The notes below the pieces were generated by a model that was not told where the DNA came from, searched no databases, and worked only from the letters and a program-made list of their open reading frames with translations. Both the position numbers and the translations under genes were made by a program. Source: Kallipyga massiliensis ph2 (GTDB lineage: Bacteria > Bacillota > Clostridia > Tissierellales > Peptoniphilaceae). From it: 64,000 bases of DNA. Shown in pieces: positions 26,316-34,555 of this stretch; position 1 is the stretch's first letter; each line of letters opens with the position of its first letter. Location: positions 22,913 to 86,912 of the forward strand of contig NZ_HE978586.1 of NCBI RefSeq assembly GCF_000311985.1, in the 5' to 3' direction.

Positions 26316-26428
26316 CCCATCTTCTTCCATCCAGACTGTACTGTCGGCTTCGGAATTTCACCGAATCGGCCTCTCGGCTCGCGGGCTCTACCGCCGGTGG
26401 GGACTTCCACCCCGCCCTGAAGAATATT
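26316..26428 (-). promoter_or_regulatory. FMN riboswitch aptamer (RFN element)
   Basis: The conserved RFN blocks are present on the minus strand in order: TCTTCAGGGCGGGGTG, CCCCACCGGCGGTAG, AGCCCGCGAGC, GATTCGGTG, AATTCCGAAGCCGACAGT, AGTCTGGATGGAAGAAGA. P1 closes through TCTTC/GAAGA. FMN binding should favour termination at one or both hairpins before ribD. Confidence 0.96.
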
Positions 26429-26494
26429 GGATTTGTATCATGTATAGTCTAGTCTTTTCCTCAGAGATTGTCAATGTTTGTTGGGATGGTGGTC

Positions 26495-26900
26495 GTCGTG
26501 TTGGTTGGGCATATTTGGACCAACCAACACGATGTTTTGCGGGAGATTTATGGGAAGAATAGTGGTGGTTGGGCGTTTTTGGACAAATCAACACTATGTT
26601 TTGGGGGTGATTTGGGGGGAAGAATAGTGGTGGTTGGCCGTTTCTGAGCAAATCAACACTATGTTTTTGGAGAGATATGGGAGAAGAATAGTGGTGGTTG
26701 GCCGTTTTTGGGCAAATCAACACTATCTTTTGTGGAAGATTTGGGAGAAGAATAGTGGTGGTTGGCCGTTTTTTGACCAATCAACACTATGTTTTTGAGG
26801 GAAGAATAGTGTTGATTGGCCATTTTTAGGCATATCAACACTATTGCCTATAAAAAGATCTAGTGGTGGTTTGTCCATTTTGGGGGAACCAACACGAACA
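26495..26900. repeat. Array of seven AGTGTTGGTT-type hairpin repeats
   Basis: Seven imperfect inverted repeats start near 26497, 26560, 26625, 26689, 26753, 26807 and 26861 (period 54-65 bp). Each has 12-13 bp arms of the type ATAGTGTTGGTTG/CAACCAACACTAT around a 12-13 nt T-rich loop. G-rich spacers resemble one another. The first unit has CGTG/CACG at its base where the others have AGTG/CACT, a paired change. No protein reading is credible. Confidence 0.88.
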
Positions 26901-26919
26901 ACAAGACAAAATAATCGTA

Positions 26920-26948
26920 TTGACTCATAAAATCGTATAATCCATAAT
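26920..26948 (+). promoter_or_regulatory. Promoter of the PepSY lipoprotein gene
   Basis: TTGACT, a 17-nt spacer and CATAAT (26943-26948), about 63 nt before the start codon and directly after the hairpin array. Confidence 0.6.
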
Positions 26949-27011
26949 CGTGTACTAATATCTAAACTTGGGTAGGTATAGCAAGAATCATAAATAAGAA
27001 AGGATGATTGA

Positions 27012-27593
27012 ATGAAGAAATTAATTGTATTGTTCGCCCTGGCCCTAGGATTGGTAGGCTGCCAGAAGCCAGCTGATACTCCCAACCCAGCGGAGGCGAG
27101 TACCCAGGCAGAAAGTCAGACAGAAAGCCAGATGGAAAGCCAGGCAGAAAGCCAGACAGACGATGATATGATCAGCTTAGCTGATGCCGTAAAGGTATTT
27201 ACAGACAAGTACCCCGGCGCAAGCATCGAGGATATCAGCTTTGAAAAGGAAATGAAAAGCGCCCAATATAAAATTGAAGGCTTTGATGAGACCCATGAGT
27301 ATGATTTAAGCATTTCCGCTAAGGATGGATCGATTGTCAAGGAAGAGGACGAAAAAGACCGCACTTCAGAAAATAAGGCGATCGATTTATCTTTACTATC
27401 AAAAGTTGACGAGCTCATTGAAAATGCCATTCAAGACGCAGGCCAAGAGTATTCCTTGGATTCCTATTCGGTTGATTTTGAGGAAAGCGGATCCTACAAT
27501 CAACTGGATATCGAGGTGAAAACCAAGGACGGTAAAGACATCGAATATGAATACAATTTGGAAACCAGTGAATTGGTAAAAAAAGATAGCTAG
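27012..27593 (+). CDS. PepSY-domain lipoprotein
   Basis: A 193-residue secreted lipoprotein. The signal peptide ends in the lipobox LVGC (Cys 17). Residues 30-50 are a 4-residue repeat (ESQT/ESQM/ESQA) encoded by 12-bp DNA repeats at about 27107-27160, which could vary in copy number. Two PepSY-like modules follow (about 55-110 and 130-190); PepSY domains usually inhibit proteases or sense extracellular conditions. The gene is monocistronic, with a promoter and terminator of its own. Function beyond the domain is unknown. Confidence 0.8.
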   Translation: MKKLIVLFALALGLVGCQKPADTPNPAEASTQAESQTESQMESQAESQTDDDMISLADAVKVFTDKYPGASIEDISFEKEMKSAQYKIEGFDETHEYDLSISAKDGSIVKEEDEKDRTSENKAIDLSLLSKVDELIENAIQDAGQEYSLDSYSVDFEESGSYNQLDIEVKTKDGKDIEYEYNLETSELVKKDS

Positions 27594-27599
27594 CAATCT

Positions 27600-27628
27600 T
27601 CCCCCAGAAATGGGGGACGTTTTTTTTG
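27600..27628 (+). terminator. Terminator of the PepSY lipoprotein gene
   Basis: CCCCC/GGGGG stem with a 6-nt loop, then ACG and eight T (27620-27627). Confidence 0.88.
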
Positions 27629-27660
27629 CAAATATTGAAATACGGATTCAATAATAGATC

Positions 27661-27696
27661 CCTTATTTCAACTTATTAACTTAACTTGAAATAAGG
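27661..27696. repeat. Inverted repeat over the mcrC stop codon
   Basis: Perfect 11-bp arms CCTTATTTCAA/TTGAAATAAGG (27661-27671 and 27686-27696). The T-tract is weak, so this may be an inefficient terminator or an mRNA-end structure. Confidence 0.55.
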
Positions 27697-28742
27697 AAGT
27701 CCTCCACGATTTGATCCAATTGTCCGGCAATCTCCCGAAAATCCACATTCAGGTCCAGGGTTTTGGCTCCGATCCGGTTGCCACCGATGTCAAAAAGGCA
27801 GTCCGGTGTGAGGGCCTCATTTGTCTTGGCATAGAGAATGAGGCCCGCCACATTCCCGGTCCTCTCCTTGTCCTGGTTCTTTACATAGGTATAAATTTGA
27901 TAGAGATTGGTTGAATGAAGGCTCCGCTTATCGTACCGGATCTGCATGGTCTTACTGTAGTATTTGGCATCAATAATGAGGATTTTCTCCCCCATCCGGA
28001 GGAAGACGTCTGTCTGCATACGAGGCAAGAAGCGGACCATGGAGGGTTCCTCTTCGCCGGATAGGTCCCACTTGACTTGTCCCGCTTTGACCTCGGTCAA
28101 GTAGGCATGGTGGCAGTGGTAGTATTCCAGGATAAAGCGCTCATAGAGTTGGGCCATATGGTCATCGGAGAAGGTCATGAGGCGGTAGTCCCCCTTGTCC
28201 GTGGTCTGAACCATCCCGTCCAGGACAAAGTAGCAAATATTGATGAGGAGCTCATAGCTTCCATTGTTCCGAAGGTATTGGAGCCTTGACCAGGCGATTT
28301 CCGACGGGTCCACCAAATCAACCCGGTCAAAGAAAACGAGGATTTTCATGAGTGCCCGCTTCCTCTCTACATCAACCCCCTCATCCCGGACCAGGTAATG
28401 GAGGGTGGTCTTCAGGATCCGGTTGTAGAGGTTGTTTTCCGACAGTTCATCAAATTCGCAGGCCAGGTCCTGCTTCCGCTGGATCCTATTCCGGATGGTT
28501 CCGGCGACATCCAGCTTCCCTCGCATGACCGTAAGGTCCTCCTCCTTGCCGGTGTACTCCAGGTAGAGCCCCTGCTTGACCTGCCTTCCCAGACCCTTGG
28601 CAAGGATGGCGGCAAAGAGGTCCTGGGCATGGTCAAAAGGCTCGGAGGCCAGGCTATCATAGTTGGAATTCCTAAGGACCTGGAAGGCATAGGACAGCAT
28701 ATAGTAAATATTCTTGATGAAGATGGTCTTATCCTTAGTCAT
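27681..28742 (-). CDS. mcrC: McrC-like nuclease subunit of a 5-methylcytosine restriction system
   Basis: A 353-residue protein with the McrC layout: an N-terminal domain, then a PD-(D/E)xK nuclease core seen as MQTDVFLRMG and ILIIDAKYYSK near residues 255-285. McrC associates with the GTPase McrB and cuts DNA carrying modified cytosine. ATG at 28742 overlaps the McrB stop by 8 bp (ATGACTAA). The subunit itself looks complete, but its partner is shortened, so the system may be inactive or altered in target recognition. Confidence 0.85.
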   Translation of the reverse strand: MTKDKTIFIKNIYYMLSYAFQVLRNSNYDSLASEPFDHAQDLFAAILAKGLGRQVKQGLYLEYTGKEEDLTVMRGKLDVAGTIRNRIQRKQDLACEFDELSENNLYNRILKTTLHYLVRDEGVDVERKRALMKILVFFDRVDLVDPSEIAWSRLQYLRNNGSYELLINICYFVLDGMVQTTDKGDYRLMTFSDDHMAQLYERFILEYYHCHHAYLTEVKAGQVKWDLSGEEEPSMVRFLPRMQTDVFLRMGEKILIIDAKYYSKTMQIRYDKRSLHSTNLYQIYTYVKNQDKERTGNVAGLILYAKTNEALTPDCLFDIGGNRIGAKTLDLNVDFREIAGQLDQIVEDFLISS

Positions 28743-29877
28743 CAAAGACCCCACGCAAGTTCATTTCCCACCGCTCCCGCTTGGCCGGCTCATCAAACCA
28801 GTATTCGCTGAGCATGGGGATCAGGTCAAAATCCACAAGCGACCGGATCCACTCCTCATCAGCGCCCACTTCTTCCCGTCCACAGAAGTAGCTGTGACCA
28901 ATCCGGAAGCCGGGCCCCAGGGACCGGTCTTCCGCAATCTCTTCATTCAAGATTTTGACCTGGTTAATCAGCCGATCAAAGGTCCTGTTTGCCAATGCCC
29001 TCTGATACTTGGTGAAGCCCTCGGAATCAAATCCCGGTCCCAGGTCAAAGAAGCTGAACCGCCGGCGGAGGGCATAGTCGATCATGGCCAGGCTCCGGTC
29101 GGCCGTATTCATCATGCCGATGAGATAGAGGTTGTCCGGGACGGAAAAAGGCGAGCCGCTATAAGCCAGGGTGATTGCCTTCCCCCTGTAGTCCCTTTCG
29201 ATGAGCATGAGTAGTTCGCCAAAAATCTTACTCATGTTCCCCCGGTTGATTTCATCAATAATGAAAAAATATTCCTGATCCGGGTGACTGGCCGCCATCT
29301 GACAGAAGCGGTAGAAGATCCCATCGGTCAGCTTGAAGCCCGCCCCATCCGGCCGGTAACCCATGACAAAGTCCTCATAGGAATAATTCTGGTGGAACTG
29401 GACCATCTCGATCCGGGACTCATCCACCTGGCCCATCATGGCATAGGCCAGCTTTTTGGCCGTGAAGGTCTTCCCCACCCCCGGTGGCCCCTGGAGGATC
29501 ACATTCATTTTATTTCGAACCAGGGCTTCCAGAGAATCATAGCGGTCCGCTGTCATATAGACCTCATCCAGGAAATCTTCTTTTGTATATACCTTCCCAC
29601 TGAAAACCTTCTCATTGAGAACTGTCTCTTGAAGGGAATTCTCTTCCCGGTAGAAATTGGCCAGATAATAGCCGAAATCAATTGTCGCTGTCCTCATGGC
29701 CGGATCCGGATAGCAAGAGGGAGTTAAAGCTTGGCGGATCATAGCTTTCAGGTCCTCATCCGCAGACAGGGCTTGGCAGATCTCATCATACATCTCAAAA
29801 GTCTGGCATTCCAACGACAAACACAAGCAGGCCATCTGGCAATGCAACAGGCACGGCAAGAAAAACTCTCCCTGCAA
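28735..29877 (-). pseudogene. mcrB: McrB AAA+ GTPase, N-terminally truncated
   Basis: About 380 residues with a full motor domain: Walker A GPPGVGKTFTAKK, Walker B FFIIDEINRGNMSKI and the sensor region GMMNTADRSLAMIDYALRRR. McrB proteins normally carry an N-terminal DNA-recognition domain of 150-300 residues, which is absent. The frame opens at a TTG without a ribosome-binding site, and the sequence directly upstream (29885-30066) is a recombinase remnant on the other strand. It therefore seems cut by insertion of the adjacent element. Translation could still begin at an internal Met near 29793. Confidence 0.7.
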
Positions 29878-29884
29878 AAACGGA

Positions 29885-30066
29885 ATGCATCTTACTGATG
29901 AAGAGCTAAAAGCTGCCGTCCTTTATGCGACCAACAAGCTCATAGAGAATAAAGATGAGATTCTTAATAGCTTTCAAGAGATTGGAACAGAGCTTCTGTG
30001 CTCTTGTAGATCACATCACGGTATTCAGCAAAGAAGATATCCGCATAACCTTCAGAAACGGCAGCG
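29885..30066 (+). pseudogene. Serine recombinase remnant, left edge of unit A
   Basis: The translation DEELKAAVLYATNKLIENKD matches the region after the zinc ribbon of large serine recombinases. A frame change follows, then a 76-bp stretch (29987-30062) nearly identical to 37461-37536 that encodes the recombinase C-terminus (SFCALVDHITVFSKED) in another frame. Only this fragment is left. Confidence 0.7.
29987..30062 (+). repeat. 76-bp direct repeat, copy 1
   Basis: By eye, it differs from 37461-37536 at one position (C/T near 30014). It is recombinase 3'-end sequence and marks the left side of unit A. Confidence 0.85.
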
Positions 30067-30086
30067 AGATTTGCGCTTAGCCGCCG

Positions 30087-31535
30087 TTATTTCATCATCT
30101 GCTCAAAATAAGAAATGAGCTTATGATATTCTGCCGTCTGTAAATCAAGTTTCTCATATCCATCTTGTTTGATCAGAAGGACCGTCCGGCAGACTTTCAG
30201 TAATAGTTCGATGTCATGCGTAATAATAAGTGTCGGGCGACCTTTGGCAAGTTCAAAGATAAGCTCGGCGATTTTATCCATGTGCATGTAATCCAAACCG
30301 CTGGTCGGCTCATCCAAAATAAGAATTTGCTTTTCACTCAAAAAAGCATTGGCGAGAGCCAGCCTTTGCTTTTGCCCGCCGGATAAGTTTTGCGGATGCT
30401 CGCTGCGTTTATTCCAAAGATCAATATGCTTAATGATCCAAGAGACCTCTGCCAAATAAGCATCGCTTATTTTTTTGCCGTTCGCGAGCGCCTCGTTTTC
30501 TACGGTATCAAAAAACAGCTGGTAGTCTACATCCTGCATCATGTAGTAGGCATTTTTCAGTCGTTCTCGCTGAGTTTTTCCCCATGAAATATTTTGCTTC
30601 TTGCCGGCAAGTCCGCAGAGAACACGACCTAAACTGCTTTTTCCGATACCATTTGTGCCGACAATCCCCATGATTTCATCGGAATGTAAGTCAAAGGATA
30701 AATTCGAGATGAGTTCTTTTTTGCCTACAGAGACATGAACATCCTTCGCAGAAAAAACACGCTCACCTGTCTTTGTCGTGTTGTGCGGAACAAGTGCGGA
30801 AAAATCTATCGTTCGAAGTCCCAAGTCTTTGCAATCGGATGATTTCAGTTCGCCCGCATCAAATTCTTTGATAAAAGTTCCGTCTTTCATGACATAGAGC
30901 TTATCGTAGAGATCCTCCAAAAAATATAGTCGGTGTTCGGCGATGATGATGGTTCTACCCGATGCTTTGAGCAATTTCAGGATGCCTTGCAAATCTCGGA
31001 TACCTTCTTGATCAAGGGAAGCTGAAGGCTCATCAAAGAAAATAATCTTTGTGTCATAAACTAAGGTAGAGGCAATAGCTACCCGCTGTTTTTCTCCGCC
31101 GGAAAGTTCATTCAAATTTTTATCCATTAAGTGAGCAATGCTCATGTACTCAAAAGCTTTCTTCACCCGTTTTCTCAGTTCCGCCTGCGGCATGCCGAGG
31201 TTCTCTCCGACAAGGGCGACCTCATCTTCTGCCTTGCGGGTAAAGAATTGATCGGATGGATTTTGAAATACGTTGCCGATGACCTTAGCCAAGGTACCCG
31301 TCTTAAAATCATGCAGATTTTGATCCAATAATGTGACTTTGCCATCCAGTGTGCCTTCATACTGATCCGGTATGAGTCCGTTCATCACTCTGGTAAGCGT
31401 TGTTTTTCCGCAGCCGGAATTACCGGTGAGTACGACCAGTTTTCCCGGTGCGATCGCAAAATGAATAGCATGCAAAGATGACTTTTCTGCTCCTTGATAG
31501 GTGAAGCGCTCAATATTGACTTTCATGATGTCCAT
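30087..31535 (-). CDS. ECF transporter double ATPase (EcfA-EcfA'), unit A
   Basis: A 482-residue protein with two ABC domains. The first has GNSGCGKTTL, LSGGEKQRVAIASTL and IIFFDEPSASLD; the second has GTNGIGKSSLGRVL, LSGGQKQRLALANAF and LILDEPTSGLD. This fused arrangement energises ECF-type importers together with EcfT. The chosen ATG follows GGGAG at 7 nt; a second ATG at 31526 overlaps the EcfT stop. It is the last gene of the minus-strand cargo of unit A. Confidence 0.9.
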   Translation of the reverse strand: MDIMKVNIERFTYQGAEKSSLHAIHFAIAPGKLVVLTGNSGCGKTTLTRVMNGLIPDQYEGTLDGKVTLLDQNLHDFKTGTLAKVIGNVFQNPSDQFFTRKAEDEVALVGENLGMPQAELRKRVKKAFEYMSIAHLMDKNLNELSGGEKQRVAIASTLVYDTKIIFFDEPSASLDQEGIRDLQGILKLLKASGRTIIIAEHRLYFLEDLYDKLYVMKDGTFIKEFDAGELKSSDCKDLGLRTIDFSALVPHNTTKTGERVFSAKDVHVSVGKKELISNLSFDLHSDEIMGIVGTNGIGKSSLGRVLCGLAGKKQNISWGKTQRERLKNAYYMMQDVDYQLFFDTVENEALANGKKISDAYLAEVSWIIKHIDLWNKRSEHPQNLSGGQKQRLALANAFLSEKQILILDEPTSGLDYMHMDKIAELIFELAKGRPTLIITHDIELLLKVCRTVLLIKQDGYEKLDLQTAEYHKLISYFEQMMK

Positions 31536-32221
31536 AGTGCAACTCCCAAAAGCGCCACGCCGGCAAACAGGCTGATGCCATCTGCGAATTTAAAGCGCAT
31601 ATCATAATAACTGGTTTTTTCTCCTTCATACTCGATACCTTTGGCAATAATTGAAGAGACAAGCGTTTCGCTGACATGCAGACACTTATATACCAAAGGA
31701 ACAAAGTACAGCTCAAAAGTGCGGACGGGATGCAAAAGGGAAGCATGAAAGCCGCGGATTTTCATACCGTTTCGAATCTCATGCAAGCGCAGGCCAATTT
31801 CATCCATAAAACGCAAAGCTGCAATCATGGCTACACTAACGGTGTTGGGCATATGAAGCTTGCGAAAACAGGCTAAGATTTTCGATGGGCTGGTAAGAAT
31901 CAATACAATGCCAATATTAAAGATCGGTATGAAGCGGGTAATGAGTGCAAAAAGTCCTATAAAAATGCCTGTGACATATCCCAAATCAGCGAAGGCCAAA
32001 AAATACATCATGCCATAGGAAACAGAAAAAACAATAATCTGTCTAAGGAAGAGACCTGTCGAGGCATTTAAAGCAATCAACAACGTCAGAACAAGCACAG
32101 CCCAATAGACCGTTTGATTGCCAAAAAAGACTTGGAAGGACACCAGAATCGTAAGCGCGAAGAGCGTATACGGATGCAGCTGTCCTTCCTCCTTTTTCTT
32201 TAGAGCTGATTTCTTTATCAT
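31523..32221 (-). CDS. ECF transporter transmembrane protein EcfT, unit A
   Basis: A 232-residue membrane protein with about five helices and the cytoplasmic coupling helices typical of EcfT, including the short Arg-Gly type motif in NGMKIRGFHAS and the related AKGIEYEG. It couples the double ATPase to the substrate-binding S component encoded just upstream, which it overlaps by 1-4 bp. Confidence 0.85.
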   Translation of the reverse strand: MIKKSALKKKEEGQLHPYTLFALTILVSFQVFFGNQTVYWAVLVLTLLIALNASTGLFLRQIIVFSVSYGMMYFLAFADLGYVTGIFIGLFALITRFIPIFNIGIVLILTSPSKILACFRKLHMPNTVSVAMIAALRFMDEIGLRLHEIRNGMKIRGFHASLLHPVRTFELYFVPLVYKCLHVSETLVSSIIAKGIEYEGEKTSYYDMRFKFADGISLFAGVALLGVALWTS

Positions 32222-32802
32222 CAGCTAAGCCTGCTTTGTTTACTATTCTTTTCAAAAAACTTGTTATTGATGAAAAGCCCGAAGCGGCCGGCGATAAGCT
32301 CCAAAACAATGTTTACCAAAACGCAAATCACTATTACATTTCCGGTATAGCTGGCCACCATCATTTGCGCTTGCTCTAAACTCATGCTGCTGACAAAGCG
32401 TGCAATGTTTTCGGCACCCAACAACACAACAAATAGAATCGGATGCATGGCGTAAATAAACATTGATGCGCTGAAAGCCATGGCAATACGGTTTTTATTG
32501 CTGTAATCACCTACAATCAGTTCAGCTATGATACCGGCAACAACACAAATCGGTGTTGCAATCCAATAGCCCATTGCAATGTATAAGAGACCGATAATCA
32601 GCCAAAAGAGAAACGATGCACCTCGTTTTTGCACCTTGCGTGCCATGATGACATAGACCGGTGCAACAAAGAAAGCACCAAATCCTGCGGATACATAAAG
32701 TGAAACCACGCCTAAAAGTCCCGTCAGCATACCGATGCCCATAGCCAGAACAAAGCCAATGACTCCAAGCACTGCAATTTGTACCACATTTTTAAGTTTC
32801 AT
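32221..32802 (-). CDS. ECF S component, Trep_Strep (TIGR02185) type, unit A
   Basis: A 193-residue protein with about six hydrophobic helices, translated from ATG after AAGGAGG. Position directly before EcfT and the double ATPase, size and topology identify it as an S component; the likely subgroup is Trep_Strep, often found next to YbtP/YbtQ-like pairs. S components bind the imported small molecule. Linkage to exporter-fold importers suggests a metal chelate or metallophore, but this is inferred. Confidence 0.7.
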   Translation of the reverse strand: MKLKNVVQIAVLGVIGFVLAMGIGMLTGLLGVVSLYVSAGFGAFFVAPVYVIMARKVQKRGASFLFWLIIGLLYIAMGYWIATPICVVAGIIAELIVGDYSNKNRIAMAFSASMFIYAMHPILFVVLLGAENIARFVSSMSLEQAQMMVASYTGNVIVICVLVNIVLELIAGRFGLFINNKFFEKNSKQSRLS

Positions 32803-32823
32803 AAAATCCTCCTTAAATGTTTT

Positions 32824-34554
32824 TTATATCTTCCAAGACTCAGCCGTTTTCCGAGCCTGAAGGAACCTGGAATAAATACCGTCTTTGGCGGCAAGTTCGT
32901 TATGTGTGCCACTCGCCACTACTTTGCCTTCATCAATCACTAAAATTTGATCGGCGTTTTCAACTGTTTTCAAGCGATGAGCAATCATAATGATGGTTTT
33001 ATCTTTCATTAAGCTGTTCATAGCCTGCTGAAGCTTATCTTCGTTTTCCGGATCGACATTGGCTGTTGCTTCATCGAATATGATGATGGGCGCATCTTTG
33101 AGGATGGCTCTTGCAATAGAGATACGCTGTTTTTCACCACCAGAAAGAGATGCACCGCCTTCTCCGATTACCGTTTTATAGCCTTCCGGCAAACTCATGA
33201 TAAAATCATGGCAAGCTGCTTTTTGAGCAGCTTGAACGACTTCTTCATGCGTGGCATTCATGTTTCCAAATTTGATATTGTTTTCAATGGTGTCTTGGAA
33301 CAAATAGACGCTTTGGAACACCATAGAGATCTGATCCATCAAAGAAGTCAACGTATAGTCCCGAATATCATGTCCTCCAATTTTGATGCTTCCTGCATTG
33401 ACATCCCAGAAACGGGCAATTAAATTACAAACCGTTGTTTTCCCGGATCCAGAAGGGCCTACGATGGCCGTGGTTGTTTTTGCCGGAACGGTAAAGCTTA
33501 CATCATGCAAAATTTCTTTGCTTCCATACGAAAAGTCAATATTTGCTACCTTTATGGAGGCTTTTTTCGGACGGATGTCTTCACCATGAATATCCATAAC
33601 CGGCATCTGTTTTAGGTTTTCTACCTGATCAATAGAACTGGATACCACACGCAAAACAGCCATAGATGAACCGGCGGAATCAATCTGGGCAAAAATCATA
33701 AAGGAAATGATAACGGACATCAGAGCATTTTCCGGAATCATAGCTCCTTGCACGTAAAGGTAAATAGCTACAACGATAATCAAAATGCTAAAGAGCTTAA
33801 GCACAAAATCCTGGGCCATATTGTAAGGCGTAAACATTTTTTCAATAGCAAGGTTGGTCTTCTTGTTACGACGAATTGCCGCATGAACCTTTTTATCACC
33901 TTTCCCTGTCAGATTAAAGGATTTAATAATGGACATTCCCTTAATCTGTTCAAGGACGGCTTCCACCAGTTCTGCTTGCGCTTCTTGGCGTTTCGGTGCA
34001 AGATGCGCCGTCTTTTTCTCCATCGCCGAGGTAACCCACAAATAAATCAGTGTACCGACAATAACGATGAGACCGATACGCCAATCCCAGATCAAGGTTA
34101 TTAAAGTAAACACAAAAGCATTGAGAAAGCCTCCCATGATATTGATCAGCACAACCGGAGCTGTGTTTTCTACATCACCGAGAACCGTAGTAAGCGTTCC
34201 TACAATATTGCCGGTGTTTGCTTCATCAAAATAACCCATAGGCACGGTCTTCATTTTGTTTGCGACCGCAAGTCTCTGCCGAGCCACCATGAAGTAGCCG
34301 GCATGTGTTTGCTCGAGCTGAGCAAAGTAGTTGGTAAGAGCACGTCCGAAGATGCTGATAAGGAGAAAAAGGAGTGCCAAAAGAGCAGGGTTTATGCCGA
34401 TATCTTTTCCCAGCATCCCTACGATGACAAAGTAAACAGCACCAATTTGAAACATATAGAAAATAGCAAAAAGAAAGGAAACGGCGATGGACTTTCTAAT
34501 ATTGCCCTGTTCCTCTCCGGCAAAATGTCCTATTTTTTTCAGTGCGTTCAACAT
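32824..34554 (-). CDS. Exporter-fold ABC protein, YbtQ/IrtB-like, unit A
   Basis: A 576-residue half transporter: six helices (residues 20-310), then an ABC domain with GPSGSGKTTVCNL, LSGGEKQRISIARAIL, IIFDEATANVDPENE and IAHRLKT. It starts one base after its partner gene stops, so they should form a heterodimer. In Yersinia (YbtPQ), mycobacteria (IrtAB) and the equibactin locus such pairs import siderophores despite the exporter fold. No siderophore synthesis genes are nearby. Confidence 0.88.
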   Translation of the reverse strand: MLNALKKIGHFAGEEQGNIRKSIAVSFLFAIFYMFQIGAVYFVIVGMLGKDIGINPALLALLFLLISIFGRALTNYFAQLEQTHAGYFMVARQRLAVANKMKTVPMGYFDEANTGNIVGTLTTVLGDVENTAPVVLINIMGGFLNAFVFTLITLIWDWRIGLIVIVGTLIYLWVTSAMEKKTAHLAPKRQEAQAELVEAVLEQIKGMSIIKSFNLTGKGDKKVHAAIRRNKKTNLAIEKMFTPYNMAQDFVLKLFSILIIVVAIYLYVQGAMIPENALMSVIISFMIFAQIDSAGSSMAVLRVVSSSIDQVENLKQMPVMDIHGEDIRPKKASIKVANIDFSYGSKEILHDVSFTVPAKTTTAIVGPSGSGKTTVCNLIARFWDVNAGSIKIGGHDIRDYTLTSLMDQISMVFQSVYLFQDTIENNIKFGNMNATHEEVVQAAQKAACHDFIMSLPEGYKTVIGEGGASLSGGEKQRISIARAILKDAPIIIFDEATANVDPENEDKLQQAMNSLMKDKTIIMIAHRLKTVENADQILVIDEGKVVASGTHNELAAKDGIYSRFLQARKTAESWKI

Positions 34555-34555
34555 G

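Noticed and set aside
26388-26900. Repeated minus-strand peptide (NHHYSS...) across the hairpin array
   Set aside because: The frames merely translate the DNA repeat, change frame where spacing varies, and have no start signals.
26495-26900. CRISPR array
   Set aside because: The repeats are imperfect and diverge between units, the spacers resemble one another, and no cas genes are present.
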